Shown: one piece after another, positions 55,048 to 64,000 of the stretch
How positions within the stretch are numbered: position 1 is the stretch's first letter
How the letters are laid out: every line of letters starts with the position of its first letter
Assembly: GCF_048773025.1 (NCBI RefSeq)
Contig: NC_133554.1
Location: 54,660,769 to 54,724,768, forward strand
Source of the DNA: Camelus bactrianus
Taxonomy: Eukaryota; Chordata; Mammalia; Artiodactyla; Camelidae
Reading direction: 5' to 3'
Length of the DNA stretch: 64,000 nucleotides
Program-made: the position numbers and the translations under genes
The notes under the pieces: model-generated
Told to the model about the DNA's origin: nothing
The model's input: the letters and a program-made list of their open reading frames with translations, nothing else
Databases searched by the model: none

Positions 55048-57850
55048 ACTCCAGAATCCTAAATTGTCAAGAGAGCAACGCAGCAGAGCACCTCTGTGAA
55101 GTTAAATCTCGCTCCTGTACAGTAACCGAGCTACTGCGAAGCAAAGCTGAGCCTGGCCTCCCCAGTGGAGAAGTGTTCTGGTCAAAACCAAAGGAATCCC
55201 ACCCCCACCCACAGGAACCTGAAGACACGCAGCTTCTGGCTGCAGAATACCTTTTCAGAAACCTGCTTTTGTTTTCTTAGCCAGTGTTATAACAAATCTT
55301 TACAAGAGCAGCTGGGTTGGGTTCCCAGTTGGAGCCCTTCTGGGGATCTGGGAGAGGGGAAGAGGAAGGCCCAGCTCCTTGCACATGCTGTACTTCAAGG
55401 AGGCTGGAGTGGACAAAAGAGCCATGTTTTCACCTGAGTGTGCCACGTTGAATGTTGCAGCCGCTTTGTAACACCATCTTTTCCCTCCTGTGCACCCCCA
55501 AGTAATGCAGCAGATGCAAAGGATTCTAGCTTCAGTTGGTTGAACTGAGGTTTGGATAAAGGATACAGTTGCCAGAGTACTCCACATTCCTATGAGCAAA
55601 GCCTCCTTGAGGAGGGGGAGGATGGGGTGTCCTTGGTTGTGGTTGGAGATTGGGGGTGGCAGCTCTGGATTCAGGGCACCCAGCTGCTACCATGTTCAGC
55701 TTTGCCTCATTTGTCTCCAGCAGCCTGGACCCTCCAGATGGCTTGCTTTCTCCCTGAGAAGAGGTTCGAGGCAGGCAGCATCCTGCACTGAATCAGGCAG
55801 GCAGGCAGACAGGAGCTTTAGGTCATCGGTGTAACTGCTTCTGCAGCCTTTTCTTGCCCTCCATTGGCCCATCTTCCTTCCCTGACTTTTTAAACTCGGC
55901 CGAGGATAAAGGGACTTAGGACCCTCTGTTGATGGCTTGGGGTAGGGACGGCTGTTTCTTTGAAAGTTGCCAAATATGTTATGTTGTAGTATCCAAAAGT
56001 GTTGTCATTTCTGTGATCGTCCCTTGGAAATGGCCTTGACTGGAAGCGTGACATTTGTTTGTGTGTCTTCCTGACTTCTAACCTTGGCAGGCCTGCGTCA
56101 CCACAGTGTCAGTGACCCCACACCATCCCCCGCAGTGTGTGTGCGTTTGCTGGGCGACCTGAGGATGCCTGCATCTCTGACCCCAGCCCTCACCGTCACT
56201 TCTTTCTGTGGAGTGCCAAGGAGCAAAGCCTCCTCAGAACTGGACCTGCTCTCTGGGCTTTTGCGTCTGGGTGAGCAGTCATGGAATGCCAAGGGGCCAG
56301 AGGATCCTTATTTTTCCCCAGATGACTTTCATAGTGTGGCCAGTGGTCTGGAGCAGGGGACAGTGCCCCTGGGGGTTGCTCCATCCATAAATGCCCCCTC
56401 AAGCCCATGGCTCCTGGGCACCTTGGGAGCTGAGGTTCATTCTCTCTGCTCCACAGCTCAGCTGCTCACTCAGTGGGTCTGGGGTCATAGTTTTTTGGAA
56501 ATGACTGTCGACTGTGCCAATTGTCTTTTGAGCCTACGACCTACTCCTGCCCAGATGACATAGCTCCTCTCCAGGGGTCTCACACTGACCTTAATCCTCT
56601 GTGTGCGGAGCAGGAGAGAAACGTGTGCACAGGGCGCCCGCGCACCAGTGTGAAGGTGCGTGTCGGCCCTGCAGTCCGGCCGGTGCCCAGGACTTCTACA
56701 GCTGTGATGTTAGAGGCACCTCTACCTAGGAAAAAAGCAGTTGCCCCTTCAGAAAGGTGCCCGGCATCCATTCTGTCATCTTTCAGGAAAAAAGAAAAGT
56801 TTTGAGTGTGTCAAGGAAAAGCTGCTCTGACCAGAGCAGCACGGAGGATGATGGGTGAGGTGCTTTTTGGCCAATTTGAGTAAGTAACATCAGACTGAAA
56901 GGAGGGAAAGCAGCTTCATCCGGGACCTCGTGCCCAGTCAGATCTGCTTTCCTGGGGTTCGCCTTATACTCATCCTCTGGTCCACGCCAGTGGGGAGGAG
57001 CCAGGAGGGCTGCAGGGCAGCCGTGGGCCAGCCACCAGAATGCACTATGAGCTCCAGTGCGTTTCTCAGAGGTCCACAGTGGGCCCTGTGGAAAGACTGT
57101 GAGCCCCTTCCTGAGCGCTCTGAGACTCGGGCGGTCTCTCTGCTCTCCTAGAGGGCTTCTTTCACCAGGCTCCCCTCCTCATGGCAACCCGACGACGGTT
57201 TCAGTTGTTCCAGTGCTCCAGAAATCTGAGGAGGATTTGTTTCTTAAGGCTTCTGGAAAAGTATTGTACCCAAGCCCGTTGTGAACCAAGTTGGTGTTTT
57301 TTCTTGGAAGCCTTTTCCCTCCAGGAGAGTCTGGCTGATAGCTCCAGAGAGAGGTCTGGCCACTGGCTTGGGGGTATCCCGTGACCAGTGACCCACACTT
57401 CCCAGCTGCCCAGTGCAGCCACATGCAGAGCATCTCCCTGCCTCACTGTCTGCCCAGGTCCGAGGCCACAGGCAGTGCAGGCCAGGCCTGTGGAGCGGCC
57501 TGGCATCTCCTAAGTGATGACACAGTAACACGCATCTGTCTTTTCCTCAGAGCCTGCTCTTTCTTGGCAGTGAGGCGGGGCCCAGCCTCCTCTGGCGTGA
57601 CTCCGTCTCTGCACCGTTGTTACTGATCTCAGGGGTGTCAGTGGGGTGCAGAGGAGGCAAGGACAGACAGATGCTGAGGGAATAGGGCTGAGAAGTCACC
57701 CGCACCCTCCAGCGTGGCCTTTGATCCAGACCTTAGGGACCATGCCTGTCACTTGTGCGTGCCCTTTGTTGACCATTTGTGTGTTAAAGTCTGAAATGCT
57801 GTGACCCTTTTTTTTTTCCTGTCAATAAAGAGATGAAACAAAATTCTGAA
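55048..57850 (+). other. KCTD2: KCTD2 3' UTR
   Basis: A long (about 2.8 kb) GC-rich 3' UTR with no earlier clear AATAAA after the stop. The open frames in it show no protein features. Confidence 0.65.
57824..57829 (+). promoter_or_regulatory. KCTD2: KCTD2 poly(A) signal AATAAA
   Basis: A canonical hexamer within gtcaataaagagatg, preceded by a T run. Confidence 0.7.
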
Positions 57851-59470
57851 ATCTTGAAACCTTTGGTGTATGTTTTCTAGTACAGCAGCCTCCTTGGTTT
57901 CTGCTGTCACTTAACTAGTGATGATTCTTCAGCTGTTCTCAGGAGATGAATTTCACTGCACCTTTTCTATTTTTCTAGTGGGGCTTCTTACAAAGTCCTC
58001 ACGTCTGCTGTGAGACTGCCCGAGGGGGTGCTGGGCCTTCTTCCTCCTGGCTTTCATTTTACTGAATCTGAAAGGACCCAGAGAGTGTCAGGGAACAGAC
58101 GGTGGGGACAGATGGGCTTCCCACAGGAGAGCCAGAAGGAGATGGGGAGAGGAGTATAAAATGGTTTTTAAGGGAAAAAATCCTCCTAGAAGAGAATCTG
58201 TGCCCGTTTTCTCTGCAGGGAAGAGGATAAGTAAGAAATAACGAGGATATGAGGTGAGAGTCAAGTAAGCAACAAGTGAAGTACTGAACACTAAGGCATC
58301 CTGCGGGGTGTAGGATCCTCAGAACGCGTTAGGCCGTCCCTCCCATAGGGTGCTTACGAGATGGCGTGTACACCCAAAGTTAGTGAACAAGGTATGGGGC
58401 TATAACAGCTCCAACGAGAGGCGGAGAGCATGGCAGTTGCTAACAGGTGGAGAGAGGAAAGGGCCCAGGGGACACGGGTGTCACAGCGGCAGTGATCACA
58501 GGACACAGTTACTGCTCCCAGACCTGGGAAGCAAAGGGAAGAGGCTCAGAGGAGGGGCCTTGGATTGGAGACACTGCCGTCTCGGAACTCGATGAGGCTG
58601 GTTCTGGGACAGTGGGAAACTGCAAACGAACCAGCTGCTGGAACCAGCCGTTGCTGCCCAAGCGGAGCTGTGGTTTCTCTGGTACCAGGAAGGAGCACAT
58701 CTCTTCTGTTTTTCCTCTAGCCTTGTAGTCTCCCTCAAGTTCCCTGCAGCAGCTTCCCAGCCCCAGCAGCACAGGGCAGCCTGGAGGGTGGGGCGGGGCT
58801 GGGAGATAATTACCAGCTCTGCCGCCTCTGTGGCCACTCAGCATCCGTAAGCGCGCTTCTATGCACGTTTGAACATCATGCAATGGTAAAAACAACTTTG
58901 TCTCCATGTAACAAGTTACAGCTACTCTTTACACAAAGATGCTCTTAGCCTCCCCACAACATGAGACCCTGTGCAAAAAGCCATCGTTCCCAGGTCTGAA
59001 AAACAGTCACATCTATTTCTGGGCTAGGTTAATTACTCCTCAAATTGGCTTGGTGAGTTAGACAACACCCAGTTCCTGATGGGCAGCTCAGGCCACATGG
59101 TCACTTGATTTCCCATGGTTAGGTAGCAGGGGCTGTTTCTCAAAAGGGGAAGAGTTCTCTGTAAAAGGAGTCATGGGTCTGTTCCAAAACCCTGGAGTTC
59201 TGCACGGTGATTCTCCCGTTGGGGCTTGCTGGCAGCTCCATACGGCATCGTTTACAACAGATCGTTTGAGTATCACTAAATCTGCTCAAAGTCCAGGTGG
59301 CAGCTCAGAGCTAAATTTCTAATGAGAATCATACCACGCTGAAAGGTTTTCATCAGTGAAGCTTTCCCCTGGGGTGAACTGGTGTTACTCTGTTAAGCCA
59401 GTTTAATTCCTTAGTTTTTTATACACTGCAAAATTGTTATAAAATTATATAAAATGTTGCAAAGTTTTCT
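57851..59470. other. Intergenic between KCTD2 and TRIM80, nothing recognised
   Basis: Unique-looking sequence with no gene, RNA or nameable repeat. Confidence 0.4.
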
Positions 59471-59605
59471 TTTGGGGGGCGGAGAGGAGGTAATTAAGGT
59501 TATTTATTTATTTATTCATTTATTTTAATGGAGGTACTGGGGATTGAACCCAGAACCTCATGTATGCTAACCATGTGCTCTACCACTGAGCTATACTCTT
59601 CCCAC
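59471..59605 (-). mobile_element. Camelid vic-1 type SINE with target duplication
   Basis: Plus strand: aatggaggtactggggattg, then aacccagaacctcatgtatg, then gtgctctaccactgagctat. Flanked by tgttgcaaagttttct (59455-59470) and tgttgcaaacttttct (59606-59621), a 16-bp duplication with one difference. A (ttta)n-like tail lies inside. Confidence 0.9.
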
Positions 59606-59621
59606 TGTTGCAAACTTTTCT

Positions 59622-60570
59622 ATTATCAGTTTTACTTTAAAATGTTTTCATTAAGATCATTGTTTTCTGTGAGATCTTATGGTGGAAATTTAATTCAATT
59701 TAACCCAGATCTAGCTTTTTCCCTTGTGGGCTTTCTTTTATGGCTGTTACCTCCTCTGTGTTTATTTTCAAGTCAAATTTAGCAGCTCAGAATCTAAGTC
59801 TCATTTTTAAATTTGAGTCTCTTTAACATGTCAGTTTTCTGTTAATTATTTCAAGCAAAACACTTAACAAAATGGATAGAAGACTAGTAGTTTGTATTTC
59901 TTAGCTTTCCTGTAAGAAAATTGTGAGCAAGTTCCCTTGGATAGTCTTGGGTTTCTTTATGTCTGAGTTTGGGCTATTGCTTCTACTCACATTTCATTCT
60001 GATAACCTTTGCACATGCATCGTCTACACAGTTGGCAAATCAAAGAGCAAAACATCTTCAAAACATGCCCTACTTTGCACAATGATGATGGATAGCCAAT
60101 AAGCACATATTTGGGGTGGGGGAGGTTTTGAAAGGCTCCGCAGAGTTCTTGAACTAGACCCTGAAGTTGGGGAGGGGTGTGGTTTTGGGCAGGTGCGGAA
60201 GGGTGGTTAGCCTGTGTTGCTCAGCTCTTTCACTTCTGTAAGGGTCCAAGCAAACATCGACTTCTTTGCTGCCATGTGCTTCACAGCCACTGCATGCCCA
60301 GAAATGTGCTGGGCACTGGGCAACCAAAGCTGAGTCACAGAGTCCTGCAGAACATCAAGTGGGAGGGGGGAGTGCTGGAGGCAAAGGAGCAGCAGCCAAG
60401 CAGCTGCTCTAGCGGTGGGAAGGTTCATCCAAACCTGGGCAGAGGCAGAGGGCTGGAAATGCTGAGCCAAATCAAGCCCCACTAAGATACTTACAGGCGG
60501 CCATATATTCAAGAATCACTACAAACCCTCAGCAGGATAAATAAAAACATACCTAATAATAAAACCAATG
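59622..60570. other. Intergenic, nothing certain
   Basis: A weak L2-like phrase (aatgtgctgggcactgggca) near 60303. Otherwise nothing is recognised. Confidence 0.35.
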
Positions 60571-60574
60571 AAAA

Positions 60575-62150
60575 TAAAATAGGGAGAAAATCTTAAAAGT
60601 CACCAGTAAAGGGGGAAAAAAAGACAGGTTACTTTCAAAGGAACAACATCAAGACAGCTTCTCAACAGAAAAATGTAAGCCATTCCAGAAGACAGTAGAA
60701 TTAATTCTCCAAAGTGCTGAAAAGTCAGTTGCTCCCAGCCTAGAATTCTATCCCCAGTGAAAATATCTCTCAAGAATGAAGATGATATAAAAGCAACTTT
60801 GAGAACCAAAAACCTGAAAGTATTTGTCACCAGCAGACGTTATACTGAAGGAAATCCTGAAAGGTGTTCCTCGGGAAGAAGGAAATGAGCCCAGAAGCTA
60901 GAGACATAGGAAGGAGTGGAGAGCAATTAAAAGGGGAAATACATGGATTGATGGATGTAGATATTGACCATTTAAGCATTACTAGCACTTTATAGTTCTA
61001 AAATATATAAAGAGAATTAAAACACACAATAGTAAACGTTGGGATGAGATAAATGAAGTGAAAGTAGTCCAAGGGTTTGCATTATCTAAGATTGAAATAA
61101 CACTATCTATTAGACTTTGATAAGCCATGGATGAATGTTATAATGTCTCAGGTAACTACCCCAAAAATAATAATAAAAGTGTAACTACCAAAGTAACAGG
61201 AAGGGGAACATGGAATAATAAAAAATCAATAATGGTCAAACTACCTTTCACTAGGAAAACAGAAAAATTATAAATTTGTGTGCAGCTAATGATCTAGCCT
61301 CAAAATTGATAGAACTAAGAGGAGAAATAAGCAAATCCACAATAATTCTAGGAATCTTGTCACGTCTCAGTTAAAACAGACCAAAAACCCAATAGGCATA
61401 CAGCTGATTTTAACAGCATGATCAGCAAATGTCATTACTGAAATATGTAAAGCAGGACATCAAACAGCTGCAGAATACACGTTCTGAATTTGAAGTGCAT
61501 GCGGAACAATTACCAGCATTGACCATGTTAGAAATCAACAATAAAAAATGATCATTAGAAAATACCTGTATTTTTGGAAATTGAGCAACGTGCTCCTAAA
61601 TAACTCATGAGTCATAGAAGAAATCGTAATAGAAATTATATTTAGAACTGAATGAGAACAGTTCCCAACTTGTTTTATGAGGCTATCATGCCTTAACTCC
61701 AGAACTTGATAAAGGAAAATTACAGGCCAATCTCATTCATGAACATAGGTGTAAAAGTCCTAACAAACTATTAGCAAATGGAATATAGCATATATATAAA
61801 AAGCATAACTTGTTATGACCAAGAAGAGTTCATTCCGGATGCAAGGTTGGTTTAATAATTGAGAGTCATGTAACCCAACTATACTTCAATTTTTTGTGAA
61901 TAAAGAAGAAAAATTGAAAATCAATAAATATAAATTTACCACATCAGCAGAATAAAAGAGGCAAATCTTATGATCATATCAAAAGATGCAGAAGAATAAT
62001 TAGACAAAAGTCAGCATCCATTCCAGATAAAACTCTTAGCAAACCAGGAAAAAAAGGGAGTCTACATAGTCTGATACAGGGATCTGCAAAAAACTTACAG
62101 CAAATGTCATACTTAATGAGAAATGCTAAAAATATTTCCTCAGAGATGCG
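60575..62150 (+). repeat. LINE-1 (old L1M) internal fragment, ORF1/ORF2 junction to RT
   Basis: In order: the linker and 5' ORF2 text (gtcaccagtaaaggg, cctagaattctatccccagtg, catttgtcaccagcagacg-like), the endonuclease region (gatagaactaagaggagaaa, then cagctgcagaatacacgttct), and the reverse-transcriptase region (aattacaggccaatctcatt, gatgcaaggttggtttaata, catatcaaaagatgcagaag). Heavily decayed, with internal losses. It has no 3' end. Confidence 0.8.
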
Positions 62151-62707
62151 AAAATGAGAAAAAGATTTTCCATTTCTATCCAATAAGTAGGGCCAAGCTT
62201 ACTTTTTTGGAGCAAAAGAGTGATACGTTGCAAATGTTTCAGAGCATGTATCCTGTCAGATGGGGAAGAATGGGAGGGAAACAGACTGACAAGAAGCGAT
62301 CAGGGCTTCACTCATCCCTTTTCCTTCTGAGGATCAGAACTAGAATGGGAAGCAATAATCTTTAGAATCAGATAATGTTTCCTATCAGATAATGTTTGGA
62401 TCACTCAACTTTAGACCAAGCAGGGGCCTTGAAATAACATCTTCTACAACATCCCTGTTGATTCACAGGAGAAGAACCATGGTCCTGAGAGATTAAACAA
62501 GTTGCCCAGGGTCCCACTGCCCCTTCATTGCCATTTTCCCTCTCTGGTTGGTAACGCAAGTCCCCCAAGTCCACTGCAAGGGACCCCAGGTGCAGCAGTG
62601 ACTCCACCTCCTGGGCTGAGTCCGGGAGCTCTGGAGCAAAGAGTGTCCCGGAAGAGGCAGAACCCATCAGCGCCGCAGCATGTGCGGTGGCACATCTTTT
62701 GTCCTGC

Positions 62708-62715
62708 TGACGTCA
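62708..62715. promoter_or_regulatory. TRIM80: CRE palindrome upstream of TRIM80
   Basis: A perfect tgacgtca about 280 bp before a candidate 5' exon and about 700 bp before the start codon. A second weaker tgacatca lies near 62751. Confidence 0.4.
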
Positions 62716-62988
62716 CAAGCAGGATGCTGGGGCTGGTCACGCTTGAATTGTGACATCAGGGAGCAAACATTGTGGGCAGTCTTGAGGAGTGGGGCCAACT
62801 TGATAGGGAGACCACAAAACAGCAACCAAAGGGAAAAGTGAGGAGGTGGTCATCAGACCTCGAGACATAAAGAGCTGGGGTGGGGGGACACCGGACAGGT
62901 GGGGATCCTCCCAGCAGCTGGTGAGGTGGAACCAGGGGTGAGGGCCCCGCACCTGAGTATCCAAGGGCTCTTTTTCCTCCCTCCACAG

Positions 62989-63032
62989 GGCAGCCAAGCC
63001 TCTGGCTCTCCTTGACATGCAGAGGGTTTCAC
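62989..63032 (+). other. TRIM80: Candidate noncoding 5' exon of TRIM80
   Basis: A strong acceptor (tttttcctccctccacag) and strong donor (acgtaagtac) bracket 44 nt. Further acceptor-like sites follow at 63133/63134 (cttcttgtccag) and 63327/63328 (gctgtcttcccag), before the coding start. Inferred only from splice signals. Confidence 0.35.
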
Positions 63033-63402
63033 GTAAGTACTTATGCTTTGATCTTTCTCCTGAAGAGCATTGGAAGTGGCTCCTTTCCCTGTCATGATGT
63101 GACTTCTTTCTGCCCACCCACCTTCTTGTCCAGGATTTGTTCCAGGAATTAGGGTTGGGACAAGGAGAACACAATACCCAATTTCTGCCCCCATGTGGGT
63201 TGACTGATGGCACAGTCCCTGTACCCCATGAGCAGAGAGCCACTTCCAAGAGAAGGACCGGCCCCTCCACTCCTCAAAGGCCCCTCTGCTCCTGCCTTGG
63301 CTCCAGCATGGCTTTGCTGTCTTCCCAGGGCCAGTCCAGGACCACATCCCAGCTCCGCAGCCCCCTGCCCAGCCCTCAAGACCTCCCCAAGGTCAGTTCC
63401 CG

Positions 63403-63987
63403 ATGGATAATGACAACAGTCTCCACACATTTGAGGACCAAGTCCTCTGTCCCATCTGCCTGGAGGTGTTCCACCACCCGGTCACCACTGCCTGCGGGCA
63501 CAACTTCTGCATGACCTGCCTCCAAGGTTGCTGGGACCACCAGGCTACTGTGGGCGAGACACTCTATTGCCCCCAGTGCCGAGAGAGCTTCCCCTCCAGG
63601 CCCCGCCTCTGCAAGAATGTCATCCTGGAGGAGATGGTGACCTGCTTCACCCAGGCCAAGGGGTCCTCACGGAACCTGGCCGGGCCTAGGGACGTGCCTT
63701 GCGACTTCTGTTCCCCCCAGAAGCTCAAGTCGGTCAAGTCATGCCTGCAGTGCATGGCCTCCCTGTGCGAGAAGCACCTGCGCAGCCACTTTGAGGACCA
63801 GGTGTTCCGGGGCCACCAGCTGTTGGAGCCCGTGTGGGATCTCAAGAGCCGGCTGTGCCGGAAGCACCGCAGGCTGCGGCGGCTGTACTGCCGCACGGAA
63901 GGCTGCTGCGTGTGCGGGGCCTGCCTGCTGGAGGAGCACAAGGACCACGACACCGCCCCGCTGGAGCAGGAGCGCGCCCGCAGGGAG
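63403..63987 (+). CDS. TRIM80: TRIM80 first coding exon (RING and two B-boxes), partial
   Basis: 195 open codons from ATG 63403 to a donor (gag|gtgagg) at 63987/63988. An in-frame stop at 63229-63231 lies upstream with no other in-frame ATG between. The C3HC4 RING has all eight ligands: C16, C19, C31, H33, C36, C39, C56 and C59. B-box 1 runs from C100/C103 through H138. B-box 2 runs from C152/H155 to H179/H182 (LLEEHKDHD). The coiled coil starts at the exon end and continues outside the window. TRIM proteins of this kind are RING E3 ubiquitin ligases. I name it TRIM80 from its place just downstream of KCTD2, where mouse Trim80 and, as I recall, the human pseudogene TRIM80P lie. The domain type alone would also fit TRIM25/47/65-like proteins. 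Confidence 0.8.
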
Positions 63988-64000
63988 GTGAGGCCGTGCG

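Noticed and set aside
62737-63347. Minus-strand frames of 164-177 codons upstream of TRIM80
   Set aside because: They have no recognisable domains and overlap the TRIM80 leader region. Two frames overlap each other.

Overview
The window is mammalian nuclear DNA, almost certainly from a camelid (camel, alpaca or llama). Five SINE copies have a tRNA-Ala-like head that reads as a tRNA A box and B box with an AGC anticodon position. This is the vic-1 type SINE that I know only from Camelidae. The gene order CDR2L, MRPL58, tRNA-Arg cluster, ATP5PD, KCTD2, TRIM80 matches what I recall of human 17q25.1 and mouse chromosome 11. Reading frames were assigned by comparison with remembered human proteins; no database search was run.

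Layout. 1-6.5 kb is intergenic, with old L1, L2 and MIR fragments and a GC-rich, promoter-like patch near 3.9 kb that has no recognisable gene. CDR2L (+) codes from 7104 to 15655 in five exons, with a 3' UTR to about 17340. A spacer with a vic-1 SINE and a possible CTCF/RFX element leads to MRPL58 (+), coding 21058-27115 in six exons. 27.4-30 kb is dense in antisense L2 fragments. 30.8-32.45 kb holds four apparently complete tRNA-Arg genes (three CCT, one TCG, on both strands) and one decayed TCG copy. 32.5-39.1 kb is gene-free, with L2, two copies of one TA-flanked DNA transposon, a SINE and a short L1 insertion with a perfect target duplication. ATP5PD (-) codes 39183-41999, with a noncoding first exon near 43515. 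It is head to head with KCTD2 (+, coding 43838-55047, six exons, 3' UTR to about 57850) across a GC-rich promoter of about 280 bp. After a spacer with a SINE and a long L1 fragment, the first coding exon of a RING/B-box gene (TRIM80, + strand) opens at 63403. It reaches a splice donor at 63987/63988 and continues beyond the window.

Jobs. The genes do not form one pathway. MRPL58 (mitochondrial ribosome rescue) and ATP5PD (ATP synthase stalk) are mitochondrial. CDR2L is a cytosolic coiled-coil protein. KCTD2 and TRIM80 are ubiquitin-ligase-type proteins. The tRNA cluster supplies arginine tRNAs reading AGG and CGA. All four complete genes have spliced lengths equal to the human proteins I remember (465, 206, 161 and 263 residues) and no broken frame. 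I see no CRISPR array, operon or other prokaryote-type system. The points most worth a second look are the tRNA cluster with its mismatched copy and pseudogene, the open TRIM80 exon, and the orphan promoter-like patch.
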